In this document: in pieces, positions 8,421 to 17,067 of the stretch | Layout of the letters: each line of letters opens with the position of its first letter | Numbering within the stretch: the first letter of the stretch is position 1 | The notes under the pieces: generated by a model | What the model was told of the DNA's origin: nothing | Databases searched by the model: none | Seen by the model: only the letters and a program-made list of their open reading frames with translations | NCBI GenBank assembly: GCA_029976075.1 | Contig: JARKNW010000048.1 | Span: 1 to 37,464 of the forward strand | Direction: 5' to 3' | DNA length: 37,464 nucleotides | Source of the DNA: Pleomorphomonas sp. | GTDB lineage: Bacteria; Pseudomonadota; Alphaproteobacteria; Rhizobiales; Pleomorphomonadaceae | Program-made: the position numbers and the translations under genes

Positions 8421-9941
8421 ATGGCTGATGCGCTCAAGATGCGCGGGGTATCCAAGCGATTCCCCGGGGTGGTTGCGCTCGACAATGTCGACCTGACCGT
8501 AGGTGAGGGGGAGATCCACGCCATTGTCGGTGAGAACGGTGCCGGCAAGTCGACGCTGATGCGCATCCTCTCTGGTGCGACGAGAATGGATCGTGGCGAA
8601 ATCCGTATCAACGACGTCGCCGTGGAGATCGGTTCGTCGCAACAGGCGATCAATCTCGGGATCGGGACGGTCTACCAGAACCTCAACCTCATTACCGATC
8701 TGACCGTCGCCGAAAACATCTACATGAACCGCTTTCCGAGGCACGGCGGTTTCATCGATCGCCGCAAGATCACCGACGGCGCCAGCCGGGCTCTTCGGGA
8801 GATGAACAGCGACATCGCTCCCTCGACGCGGGTTGGCGATCTCTCGGTCGCCGATCAGCAGATGGTCGCCATCGCACGCGTGCTCGCCTACGACATCAAA
8901 ATCCTCATTCTCGATGAACCGACCTCTTCGCTTTCCAAGGCTGAGTCCGAAGATCTGTTTCGCAACATGCGGCGGCTCAAGTCGCTTGGCGTGTCGATCA
9001 TCTTCATCAGCCACCACATGGATGAAATCTTCTCGGTGACCGATGCCGTGACCGTATTGCGCGACGGTCGTCTGGTCGGGCGTTGGCAGACCGATGAACT
9101 CGACGAGCATGCGCTCGTTCATCATATGGTCGGTCGGGAAGTGACCGAGATGTTCCCGAAGGAGATTGTCCCGATCGGCGATGTCGTCCTGAAGGCCGAG
9201 CACGTCAGCGTCGACGGCCTCGTTCACGATGTCTCCTTCTGCGTTCGCAAAGGCGAAGTTCTAGGCATCGGCGGTCTGGTCGGCGCGGGGCGAACGGAAC
9301 TCGTCAAGTCGGTGTTCGGTGCTTGTCCCCGGCGCTCGGGCGATATCGTGCTGGATGGTCAGCCGATCGATATCCGGAGCCCCAGACAAGCGGTCGAAGC
9401 GGGGATTGCCTTCGTCCCGGAGGATCGGCGCCGTGAAGGCCTGATCACCGAGTTCTCGATCGAGGACAACATCAGCCTCGGGAGCATCTGGGATTTGACT
9501 CGTCATTTCTCGGTCGACTTCAAGGCCGGAGCGAAGCTTAGCGAGGGCATGATCCAGACGATGAACGTCAAGACGCCGTCTCGCAAACAGCTGGTCAAGA
9601 ACCTCTCGGGCGGCAACCAGCAAAAGGTGGTGCTTGGCAAGTGGTTCTGCCGCCGGCCGAAAGTGCTCATCTTCGACGAGCCGACGCGGGGCATCGATGT
9701 CGGTGCCAAGGCCGAGATCTATCGCAAGATCAGCGATCTCGCCAAGGGCGGCGTGGCGGTGATCATCGTCTCGTCCGAGCTTCCCGAGTTGATGGGTATT
9801 TCCGACCGGATCATCGTTCTCAACAAGGGCCGCATGACCGGCGAGTTCATGCGGCCGGCATTTTCCGCTGACCAAATCATGCTGGCCGCCACCGGCAAGG
9901 CTGGCACGGAATCACCTTTGCCACGAGGCCAACAGGAATGA
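8421..9941 (+). CDS. Sugar ABC transporter, double ATP-binding protein (RbsA/XylG type)
   Basis: This cytoplasmic ATPase powers a carbohydrate importer of the CUT2 family. It holds two nucleotide-binding domains in one chain of 506 residues. The N-terminal domain has a full Walker A (GENGAGKST, 37-45), a degenerate signature (LSVADQQ, near 140) and LILDEPTSSL. The C-terminal domain has a degenerate P-loop (GGLVGAGRTELV), a canonical LSGGNQQK signature and LIFDEPTRGID. Such asymmetric halves are normal for this family. GAGG lies ten bases before the ATG. Its stop overlaps the permease start (ATGA). It is first in an operon preceded by a LacI-type operator. Motifs do not define which sugar is carried. 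Confidence 0.95.
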   Translation: MADALKMRGVSKRFPGVVALDNVDLTVGEGEIHAIVGENGAGKSTLMRILSGATRMDRGEIRINDVAVEIGSSQQAINLGIGTVYQNLNLITDLTVAENIYMNRFPRHGGFIDRRKITDGASRALREMNSDIAPSTRVGDLSVADQQMVAIARVLAYDIKILILDEPTSSLSKAESEDLFRNMRRLKSLGVSIIFISHHMDEIFSVTDAVTVLRDGRLVGRWQTDELDEHALVHHMVGREVTEMFPKEIVPIGDVVLKAEHVSVDGLVHDVSFCVRKGEVLGIGGLVGAGRTELVKSVFGACPRRSGDIVLDGQPIDIRSPRQAVEAGIAFVPEDRRREGLITEFSIEDNISLGSIWDLTRHFSVDFKAGAKLSEGMIQTMNVKTPSRKQLVKNLSGGNQQKVVLGKWFCRRPKVLIFDEPTRGIDVGAKAEIYRKISDLAKGGVAVIIVSSELPELMGISDRIIVLNKGRMTGEFMRPAFSADQIMLAATGKAGTESPLPRGQQE

Positions 9942-10927
9942 AATTCGCCATCGGCAACCAGTCCATGAACGGCGGCGTCGGGGCCGCTCCTTCCGCCAGC
10001 CTTCTATCGTTCAATCGACTGAGGGGCATGGGATCGCTCATCGCCCTGATCCTGATCATGGTGGTGTTCGCCATCAGCTCGCCGGCGTTTCTGCAGATCC
10101 AGAACCTGATGAACATCATCGTTCAGGTGGCGGTGATCGCCGTGATCGCGGCGGGTGCCATGTTCATCATCCTGACGGGTGGCATCGACCTGTCAGTCGG
10201 AGGCGTCATGGCGCTGGCCGGCGTTCTCGCGGCCAGTACGGTGCGCGCGACGGATAGCGCAACGCTCGGCATCATTGTTTGCCTTGGCACCGCGGTGCTG
10301 TTTGGGCTGTTGGCCGGTCTTCTTGTCACGTATGGGCGCATCCCGCCGTTCGTTTGTACGCTCGGCACCATGTCGATCGCGCGCGGCATCGCCTTCGTCT
10401 ATTCCGGGGGCATCCCGATCAGCGGTTTTCCGTCGGCTTTCCGCTTCGCCGGTGCAGGCGAGGTTGCCGGCATCCCGATGATGGTGATCATCCCGGTCGT
10501 CATCTATGCCATTCTCTATTTCGTGCTGATGAGGACGCCTTTTGGCAAGATCGTCTACGCCATAGGCAGTAACGAGGAAGCCACGCGTCTCACTGGCATC
10601 GACACGCTGAAGTACAAGCTAATCGTCTACTCGCTGGCCGGGTTGCTCACCGGAATAGGGGCACTGCTTTACGTCGGCCGCATCAACTCCGGCCATCCCG
10701 GTTCGGGCATCGGCTACGAACTCAATGCAATCGCCGCCGTGGTGATTGGAGGCACGAGCCTCAGTGGTGGTCGTGGCTCGATCATTGGCACGGTGATCGG
10801 GGCGCTCATCATGGGCGTCATCAGTAATGGTCTCAATCTCATGAACATAGACCCGTATTTCCAGAGCATCGTGCTCGGGACGGTGATCGTTTTTGCCGTG
10901 ATGATCGATCAGCATTCACAGAAGTAG
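9938..10927 (+). CDS. Sugar ABC transporter permease (RbsC type)
   Basis: This is the inner-membrane channel of the CUT2 importer. The 329-residue chain shows a cytoplasmic N-terminus of about 30 residues followed by about eight to ten hydrophobic segments. It includes the family block LTGGIDLSVGGVMALAG, the LTGIDTLKYKLIVYSLAGLL loop that contacts the ATPase, and AIAAVVIGGTSLSGGRGSIIGT. Translation is coupled to the ATPase gene by a 4-base overlap. The binding-protein gene follows after 92 bases. Confidence 0.94.
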   Translation: MKFAIGNQSMNGGVGAAPSASLLSFNRLRGMGSLIALILIMVVFAISSPAFLQIQNLMNIIVQVAVIAVIAAGAMFIILTGGIDLSVGGVMALAGVLAASTVRATDSATLGIIVCLGTAVLFGLLAGLLVTYGRIPPFVCTLGTMSIARGIAFVYSGGIPISGFPSAFRFAGAGEVAGIPMMVIIPVVIYAILYFVLMRTPFGKIVYAIGSNEEATRLTGIDTLKYKLIVYSLAGLLTGIGALLYVGRINSGHPGSGIGYELNAIAAVVIGGTSLSGGRGSIIGTVIGALIMGVISNGLNLMNIDPYFQSIVLGTVIVFAVMIDQHSQK

Positions 10928-11019
10928 CGAAGTGCTTTTCTCCGATCATCGCTAAGCAAAAAGAGGGCGGCGTGCGATTGCGATGCCGCGCTCCAAAAAC
11001 AGGCGAAGGAGGAAACGTT

Positions 11020-11943
11020 ATGACAACGACGCGACGTACATTTCTGGCCGTCATGAGCATGGCCTTGCCGATGACTTTGGTCGCCGGAACGGCAATGGCC
11101 GGCAAAGCCAAGGTATTTGGTTATGCTGTCCAGGACCTTGGCAATCAGTACTGGGTTGCTGTTGCCAATGGCGTCAAGGATCAGGCCAAGGCCCAAGGCA
11201 TCGAAGTGGTGGTGATGGATGCGCGCACGGATGCTGCTCGCGAACTGTCGAACATCGACGACATGATCCAGAAGAAGGTCGACGCCATCCTGCTGTCGCC
11301 ATGGGACGCCAACTCGGGTGCCAACGCGGTTGCCGCGGCGAACAAGGCCAAGATCCCCGTGTTCGTCCTCGATATCGGTGTCGCGAGCGGCAGCATCGAA
11401 AGCCTGATTGTTTCCGACAATCTCAAGGGCGGGCGGATTGCCGGCGAGTTCGTGGCGAGCAAGATTCCCGCGGATGCCGAGGTCGCACACATCAGCTGCC
11501 AGCCGGGCTATGTCATCCCCGCATTGCGCGGCCAGGGCTTCAAGGAAGTCATGAAGGAGAAGGGCATCAAGATCGTCGCCTCGCAGACCGCCGAGTCTCA
11601 GCGCGCCAAGGGCATGGACGTCATGCAGAACATCCTGCAGGCCCATCCCAACCTCGCTGCGGTGTTTGCCGAGAACGACGAGATGGCCCTCGGAGCGGTT
11701 GAGGCAATTGCCGCCGCCGGCAAGAGCAAGCAAGTTCTCGTGGTCGGATTCGACGGTACGGGAGACGCGCTGGCTTCGATCAAGGAAGGCCGGATGGCAG
11801 CGACCGTCGCTCAGCAGCCCTATGAGATGGGCAAGCTCGGCGTCGAAACGGCCACCGCTTTCCTGAACGATGGCAAGAAGCCAGAGAGCGAAACCTACGT
11901 TCCGGTCAAGCTGATCACGCCGGACACCCTGCCCGCCAAGTGA
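11020..11943 (+). CDS. Sugar ABC transporter periplasmic binding protein (RbsB-like)
   Basis: A periplasmic_binding-protein-4 type receptor of 307 residues that captures the sugar and presents it to the permease. The start at 11020 is set by a near-perfect AAGGAGG. The signal peptide, with a Tat-like TRRTFLAV near residues 4-11, probably ends at AMA (27). The mature part begins KVFGYAVQDLGNQYW, followed by the DARTDAARELSNIDDMI and GFDGTGDALASIKEG segments typical of ribose-type receptors. Related to inositol/ribose-type binders, but I cannot assign a ligand. Confidence 0.93.
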   Translation: MTTTRRTFLAVMSMALPMTLVAGTAMAGKAKVFGYAVQDLGNQYWVAVANGVKDQAKAQGIEVVVMDARTDAARELSNIDDMIQKKVDAILLSPWDANSGANAVAAANKAKIPVFVLDIGVASGSIESLIVSDNLKGGRIAGEFVASKIPADAEVAHISCQPGYVIPALRGQGFKEVMKEKGIKIVASQTAESQRAKGMDVMQNILQAHPNLAAVFAENDEMALGAVEAIAAAGKSKQVLVVGFDGTGDALASIKEGRMAATVAQQPYEMGKLGVETATAFLNDGKKPESETYVPVKLITPDTLPAK

Positions 11944-11969
11944 GGCGGATGGCAAAGACCGTAGGGCGC

Positions 11970-11998
11970 CTCGAGTAAAGAGCCAGCTCTCCTTCGAG
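11970..11998 (+). repeat. Intercistronic hairpin after the binding-protein gene
   Basis: Nested inverted repeats, CTCGA (11970-11974) with TCGAG (11994-11998) and AGAGC (11979-11983) with GCTCT (11986-11990), lie 27 bases after the stop. Such stems often protect binding-protein mRNA or attenuate downstream genes. There is no T-run. Confidence 0.4.
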
Positions 11999-12132
11999 CC
12001 AGACAATGACCAAGAACACCGCGAAGCAGTCTCTGCGGCGCGAAGGAGGAATATCGTCTGCCGAATGGCGACGCCCGACCGGGCGGACCGACGCATCGTC
12101 GCCGATCCGCCGCAGCGGCAAGGTAAACATCA

Positions 12133-13185
12133 ATGTCTCTTTCCCATTTCGCGAAGATTCCCCGCACCGAGCTTCTCAAGCGTGTCGGCGGCATGGAACA
12201 GATCGGCGGCGCCGAGCTGTTCGTGTTCGGGGAGGGGCCGGCCCGCGGCATGCAGGCCATCAACGTGCGGACCGGGGCGGGCCTAGCCTGTCAGGTGCTG
12301 ACCGATCGTGGCATGGGGCTTGGCGAAACAAGCATCGCCGGCATTCCGGTCAACTGGCTTTCGGCGATTGGTCCGGTGGCACCTTGCTTTTACAATCCGG
12401 CCGGCTCGGGCTGGCTGCAATCCTTTGGCGGCGGCCTCATGACATCATGCGGGCTGACCAACGTCGGCGCAGCCACCACGGTCGATGACGTCGATGTCGG
12501 CTTGCATGGGCGCCTGTCGCATCTGCCAGCCCGCGAGGTGGCGATACGACGCCAATGGATTGAAGATCGTTTCGTCATCGAGGTTTGCGGCGTGGTGCGG
12601 GACGCCATCGTCATGGGCACCACGTTTGAACTTCGGCGCACCTATCGCTTCGTTGTCGGCGAGAACAGCTTTCGCATCAGCGACGAGATCACCAACGTGG
12701 GGGCTTCGGCCGCCCCGCTCTTCCTGCTCTACCACTTCAACTTCGGCTATCCGCTGCTGTCGGAGACCGCCGAACTCGACATCGTGCCGCCTCCAGCTAC
12801 CACCAGCGTTCGCGACCCGAGCCAGATCGCCGACATTCCTGCCTGGCGACGCATGACCGCCCCTGTTGCGGGTATCGCCGAGCGGGTCTTCTACCATCAT
12901 CTCGCAAGGCAGGCCGACACGACCGAGGTCCGTCTTGGCAACGTCGTCGGCGACAGGCGCCTCACCGTGACCATGCGTCTGCCCACGGCGGAGCTTGGTT
13001 GTCTCGTCGAGTGGAAAATGATGGGTGAGCGCGATTACGTGCTCGGTATCGAGCCTGGCAACTGCTTCGTTGCAGGCCGTGACGCCATCCTGGCCGAGGA
13101 GGGCGCCGAGATCCTTGCATCGGGAGCGGTCAAGACCGTCAATATCGATGTCGGCTTCGATCTCGTTCCGGCGAAGGGCACCTGA
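12133..13185 (+). CDS. DUF4432 aldose-epimerase-like protein
   Basis: A 350-residue galactose-mutarotase-fold protein of the DUF4432 family. Hallmarks are LTDRGMGLGETSIAGIPVNW (56-75), FGGGLMTSCGLTNVG (98-112) and the histidine-rich LLYHFNFGYPLL stretch, which should line the sugar pocket. Members usually sit with sugar ABC importers and are thought to epimerise or mutarotate the imported sugar, but activity is rarely demonstrated. The ATG is preceded by AAGG at moderate distance. It follows the binding-protein gene by 189 bases on the same strand, and is convergent with the LacI-type gene (35 bp between stops). Confidence 0.85.
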   Translation: MSLSHFAKIPRTELLKRVGGMEQIGGAELFVFGEGPARGMQAINVRTGAGLACQVLTDRGMGLGETSIAGIPVNWLSAIGPVAPCFYNPAGSGWLQSFGGGLMTSCGLTNVGAATTVDDVDVGLHGRLSHLPAREVAIRRQWIEDRFVIEVCGVVRDAIVMGTTFELRRTYRFVVGENSFRISDEITNVGASAAPLFLLYHFNFGYPLLSETAELDIVPPPATTSVRDPSQIADIPAWRRMTAPVAGIAERVFYHHLARQADTTEVRLGNVVGDRRLTVTMRLPTAELGCLVEWKMMGERDYVLGIEPGNCFVAGRDAILAEEGAEILASGAVKTVNIDVGFDLVPAKGT

Positions 13186-13220
13186 TCATGGCTCCGAACG
13201 CCGTCGTGCTGCCTGTTGCA

Positions 13221-14216
13221 TCAGGTGATGTTGCGAACCGAGCCACGAATGACCATGCGGTTGGTCAGACTGAACTGCGGCACCTCGATCGTCGCGTCGA
13301 GCTTCTTCAACATGCGGAAGGCCGCGAGGGCTCCCATGTCGTGGCGGGGATTGTCGACGGTGGTGAGGGCGGGGCTGATGAGGCGCGACATGGCGATGTT
13401 GTCGAAGCCCACTACCGAGACGTCACCGGGAATGGCCAGGCCTTTTTCATGGGCTTGCTGGATGAAGCCAAGGGCCATCAGGTCGTTGGTGGCGAAATAG
13501 GCGGTGGGCGGGTGTTCCATCTGCGAGAAGTACTCGAAAGCGGAAACACCATCCTCGAACTCGAATCCGCAGAAGAACATGAACTGATCGTTCACCGGAA
13601 TGCCATGCGCCTTGAGCGAGGCGAGATAGCCGCTCTTGCGCCGCAGGTTGGCCAGCACGTTCTGCGGTCCACCGATCAGGCCGATGTCGCGGTGACCATT
13701 GGCGATCAGGTAATCGACGGCGGCCTCGGCGCTGGGCTTGTTGTCGATATAGATGTGATCGACGGCGTGCGATGTGATGCGGCGATCGACCACAAGCAGG
13801 GGCACGCGGGCGCTCAGGAAATCGAAGTAGGCCGATTCGGCGCGCGGACAGTAAAGGATGACGCCATCGACGATGCGCGACAGCGCGCGCTCGGCGATCT
13901 CTTTCTCATTGTCGATTTCACCATCGGAGTCGGCAAAGATCGACTGATAACCGTGTTGGCGCAGAACGGTGGTCGTCCCCTTGATCATTTCCGCGAAGAA
14001 CGGGTTCTCGATGTCGGGAACAACCAAGAGAATGTTGTTGGTGCTGGAGCGATGCAGGCTGCGAGCAATCTCGTTTGGTCTGTAGTCCAGTTCCTTGATC
14101 ACCGCTTCAATGAGCTTTCTCGTCTCTGCGTTGACGTAGCCCGAATTCTTAACGACGCGGGACACCGTCATTACAGATACGTTTGCTCGCTTGGCGATTT
14201 CTTTGAGAGTTGTCAA
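13221..14216 (-). CDS. LacI-family transcriptional repressor
   Basis: The N-terminal helix-turn-helix (TLKEIAKRANVSVMTVSRVV, residues 3-22) and hinge (YRPNEIARSL) are followed by a periplasmic-binding-like effector domain; 331 residues in all. The start codon is TTG (14214-14216), set by GAGG five bases upstream and by family alignment, since no ATG lies nearby. The gene faces away from the cupin gene, with 210 bases between starts. An operator-like palindrome (14253-14266) in that region matches the one before the ABC importer, so the protein probably represses both itself and the importer until the sugar or a derivative binds. Confidence 0.93.
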   Translation of the reverse strand: MTTLKEIAKRANVSVMTVSRVVKNSGYVNAETRKLIEAVIKELDYRPNEIARSLHRSSTNNILLVVPDIENPFFAEMIKGTTTVLRQHGYQSIFADSDGEIDNEKEIAERALSRIVDGVILYCPRAESAYFDFLSARVPLLVVDRRITSHAVDHIYIDNKPSAEAAVDYLIANGHRDIGLIGGPQNVLANLRRKSGYLASLKAHGIPVNDQFMFFCGFEFEDGVSAFEYFSQMEHPPTAYFATNDLMALGFIQQAHEKGLAIPGDVSVVGFDNIAMSRLISPALTTVDNPRHDMGALAAFRMLKKLDATIEVPQFSLTNRMVIRGSVRNIT

Positions 14217-14228
14217 GTAATCCTCGGG

Positions 14229-14245
14229 GAATACAAGATGTATTC
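14229..14245. promoter_or_regulatory. Inverted repeat upstream of the LacI-type gene
   Basis: GAATACA-AGA-TGTATTC is a perfect 7-bp inverted repeat with 3-bp spacer, ending 13 bp from the repressor start codon. It differs from the LacI-type palindrome nearby, so it may serve a second regulator or be an RNA leader hairpin. Confidence 0.4.
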
Positions 14246-14252
14246 AGGTAGA

Positions 14253-14266
14253 TGTTGTCGTTAACA
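14253..14266. promoter_or_regulatory. LacI-family operator near its own gene
   Basis: TGTTGTCGTTAACA, flanked by A and T to give ATGTT...AACAT arms around a central CG, differs from the 8364-8377 palindrome at two positions. It lies 37 bp upstream of the repressor start, fitting autoregulation and perhaps control of the divergent cupin gene. Confidence 0.6.
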
Positions 14267-14426
14267 TAGAGGTGGATGCCACCCTGTCAAGGCTCGCTCT
14301 ACGTCCACTGCAAGAAGCACGGCGCTCGCGAGCCGATAAGTTGACCTCGGTTGGGGACACGCATCTTCCTAACGCCAGCGTTTGCCGGCCCGAGCTTCGG
14401 TGAGGAAAGTAGTCAAGGAGAAAAAA

Positions 14427-15641
14427 ATGGACAAGAACGGCATTCGCGACCGCGTACTCGGAGAGCTGAACACCAACCATGGGCTATTACCCATGAAACC
14501 CTGTTGGGTGGCGCGCGACTTTCTTCCGCCGGGCAAGCGGCTTGGGTTGACCGAGGCCGAGTATGACGCCGGGCCGCGCGGGTTCATTTGCGAGCGCTGG
14601 ATCGTCTCGGAAACGCAAGCCGACAATACCATCAATATTCCCCATGAGGGGCAGTCCTACATCAAGATGGCGGCCGGCGAGCCAATCCTGCTCATCGATG
14701 CGCTTGAAACCTGCCGGGAAGCCTTGCTTGGTCCAGAGTATGCCAAGCGTCATCGCGGTCTAGATCGGCTGCTGAAGATCTATGATTACGAGAAGCGGCT
14801 CTTCTACCACATTCATCAGAAGAAGGCCGACGCAGCCAAGGTGGGCATGAACTCCAAGGAAGAGGCCTACCACTATCTCGACGCCGATCTCGGTGCCCAT
14901 CCCGAGACCTTCTTCGGCGTCCACCCCTATATCGTTCGCGAAGGTCTGCAGAAGGAGCTGCTGTTGCCCTATCTCGTCAACTGGCAGGGCGAGGATGTCT
15001 TGAAGCACGCAAGGGCTTACCTCAACGTTGTCGGCGAGGGCTTCCACCTCGCACCTGGAATCCTGCATGCGCCGGGTACCGCGTTGACGCTCGAGCTGCA
15101 GGAATCATCGGACATCATGTCGGTGATGCAGGCCGAGATCGAAGGCACAAAGATCGACAAGTCGATGCTCTATCGCCACATTCCCGATGCCGAGGTGAAG
15201 GCCAAGCAGGAAGAGGCGGCTCTTGACGATGTCGACTGGGCAGCCTGTGCCGATCCTTACTTCTATGAAAACCATCGTCTCCATCCGCAGCCGATCAATG
15301 CCTCGGTCCCGAGCGGCGTCAGCGAGGAATGGGTCTGGTACAACTCGACCCGCTTCAACGGCACGCGTGTGACGCTCGCTCCAGGCGCCAGCTACCTGAG
15401 CCCGGCGCTTGGCGTACATGGCATCTTCGTCTGGAAAGGGCGCGGTACGGTGGGAGGCTTCCCCGTGGAAGGCCAGAAAGTCACCCTCAAGGATTCACGC
15501 GATGAGTTCCTGGTAAGTCACGACCGGGCGCTCAAAGGGGTCGAAATCAAAAACACCGGCAGTACGCCCCTCGTGCTTTTCAAGTTCTTCGGCCCCGAAA
15601 TCAATGACGAGATCGTGCCGTTCATTGAAAAGCGCGTGTGA
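14427..15641 (+). CDS. Phosphomannose-isomerase-like cupin protein
   Basis: A 404-residue protein not matching a named enzyme outright. Near residues 200-235 it carries a cupin block, GEGFHLAPGILHAPG, ending ELQESSD. This mirrors the type I phosphomannose isomerase pattern G-x-F-x-(x)-P-A-G-x-x-H-A-x-G...E-x-Q-Q-S-S-D. A second, weaker jelly-roll is suggested by the C-terminal YLSPALGVHGIFVWKGRGTV. A sugar isomerase acting on the substrate of the adjacent importer is the natural inference, not proof. The start at 14427 follows AAGGAG by seven bases; the frame is open further upstream without support. Confidence 0.7.
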   Translation: MDKNGIRDRVLGELNTNHGLLPMKPCWVARDFLPPGKRLGLTEAEYDAGPRGFICERWIVSETQADNTINIPHEGQSYIKMAAGEPILLIDALETCREALLGPEYAKRHRGLDRLLKIYDYEKRLFYHIHQKKADAAKVGMNSKEEAYHYLDADLGAHPETFFGVHPYIVREGLQKELLLPYLVNWQGEDVLKHARAYLNVVGEGFHLAPGILHAPGTALTLELQESSDIMSVMQAEIEGTKIDKSMLYRHIPDAEVKAKQEEAALDDVDWAACADPYFYENHRLHPQPINASVPSGVSEEWVWYNSTRFNGTRVTLAPGASYLSPALGVHGIFVWKGRGTVGGFPVEGQKVTLKDSRDEFLVSHDRALKGVEIKNTGSTPLVLFKFFGPEINDEIVPFIEKRV

Positions 15642-15729
15642 TCGAACCTGGCCTTCAGAGGCTCTGCGGGAGCGGCCGGTCGCAACAAGCCAGCCGTTCC
15701 TGCCGAGGCGGCAGAACATCCGTCCAGAC

Positions 15730-15759
15730 CGGGGTCGCGCGAGGTCGAGCGCGGCCCCG
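15730..15759. terminator. Strong hairpin between convergent genes
   Basis: An 11-bp stem with one G-T pair (15730-15740 with 15749-15759, core GGGG/CCCC) and an 8-base loop lies between the cupin and DUF2332 genes. It lacks a clear T-run on either side, so terminator function is only probable. Confidence 0.4.
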
Positions 15760-15824
15760 AAACGTTTGCCAAGCCATGGATGATTTCTGAGTTCGTGGCC
15801 TCCGGTGAGGTGATCGGAGATCTG

Positions 15825-16853
15825 CTATGCCTCATGGAGCCATCGCAGCCAGCGGCCGTGGTAGTCGCCGCGGGCCAGGACATGGTGCTCCCCGGATGGA
15901 AACAGCGTGAGGAGAAGGCCGGCGCCCGGTGTTCGTCCATCCGCCTCCAGCCGCAACCAGGCAAGCGGGGCCGCTTCGGCGGCCCGCAGCATCGCGGTCT
16001 GGATACCGAGGCGCGCCGGGTCGGCGAGGTATTGCCAGAAGATCGAATGGACCACGACGCGCAGCGCCCCGTCCTTTGGCGGCAGGGCCAGTTCGCGGCC
16101 GAGGAACTCCGCCGCGTCGGCGGCGACGACGCGTTCCGGCCGGGCGGCGGCATGGTCGAGGGCTGCGAGGAGACGTGCCTGCCGCTCGGTCTGGTCGGCC
16201 CAGACATAGGATAGCAGACGCGTGCGGTGGTCCGCGTCGGACGGATCGAGAGGGGAGAGATCGCAGGCTCTGCGACGGACGACCTGGATCTCTCCGTCAA
16301 GCGGCGGCGGTGTATCGCATTCGGGGGCAAGCTCGATGGGGGCGTTCGGGCTGCCCCAGCGAGCGGAGCCGTACCGATAGGCGTAGCGGTCCCAATAAAG
16401 GTTGAGGCCGGCACTGGCGCCGATTTCCAGAATGTCGAGCTTCGGTCCGAAGCGACGCGCGAGCCACAGGAAGCCGGGCAGCAGCATGGCTGAGCGACCG
16501 ACCTCGTTGGTCTGCGGCGGGCTCATCAGGATGTCATGGAGATCGTGGTCATGCCGGGCGATGGCGTTGCCGACCGCGCTCGCCAGCGCTTCGTCGGATG
16601 CCTCCACGGGCGGGTAGACGGCGGCGAGCCCGGCATCGCGGCCAGTCAGCACCAGCCTGTGCAGGCCGCCGAACAGGCGTAGCGGAACCGCATCCTCGCC
16701 GGCGTGGCCGTTCCAGGCGATGATCCGGCGACCGGTCAATGTCGTGCGGTCGACGAAACGCGGGGCAAGTTCCGCAAGGCGGGCCGTGAAGGGCGAGCCC
16801 ATGTTGCGGCAGGCTTCGGCCTGACGGCGAAAATGGTCGAAGATATCGCTCAT
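15825..16853 (-). CDS. DUF2332 family protein
   Basis: A 342-residue cytosolic protein of unknown function. The segment DILEIGASAGLNLYWDRYAY resembles a Rossmann-type glycine motif such as that of SAM-dependent enzymes, and the family is usually annotated only as DUF2332. Other conserved-looking parts are LLSYVWADQTERQARL and VVHSIFWQYL. I start at MSDIFDHFRRQAEACRNMGS (16853) because the 37 residues upstream of it have no family character. No ribosome-binding site is obvious. It is divergent from the GNAT gene (214 bp apart) and convergent with the cupin gene. Confidence 0.8.
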   Translation of the reverse strand: MSDIFDHFRRQAEACRNMGSPFTARLAELAPRFVDRTTLTGRRIIAWNGHAGEDAVPLRLFGGLHRLVLTGRDAGLAAVYPPVEASDEALASAVGNAIARHDHDLHDILMSPPQTNEVGRSAMLLPGFLWLARRFGPKLDILEIGASAGLNLYWDRYAYRYGSARWGSPNAPIELAPECDTPPPLDGEIQVVRRRACDLSPLDPSDADHRTRLLSYVWADQTERQARLLAALDHAAARPERVVAADAAEFLGRELALPPKDGALRVVVHSIFWQYLADPARLGIQTAMLRAAEAAPLAWLRLEADGRTPGAGLLLTLFPSGEHHVLARGDYHGRWLRWLHEA

Positions 16854-17067
16854 CGCGCTTGTTCCCGGCGTTCCCCGTTGACGTGACGATAACGTTGCCG
16901 GAGCTTGATGACCAGCCCGTCCGCTACCGCCACGAATCTGGCAGGCTGCTGGCCAGAAAATCAAAAAACGCGTCTCTGTCTTCTCTCAGCCTTGCCCAAG
17001 CTTGCCGCATGGGGCAAGTAATGCTTGTGTAATGCGTAAGTGTCGCTTTTCCGGGGGACTTTTGACC

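Noticed and set aside
13188..14264. A plus-strand 358-codon frame opposite the LacI-type gene
   Set aside because: The minus-strand product has a full helix-turn-helix and effector domain; the plus-strand translation does not resemble a protein family.
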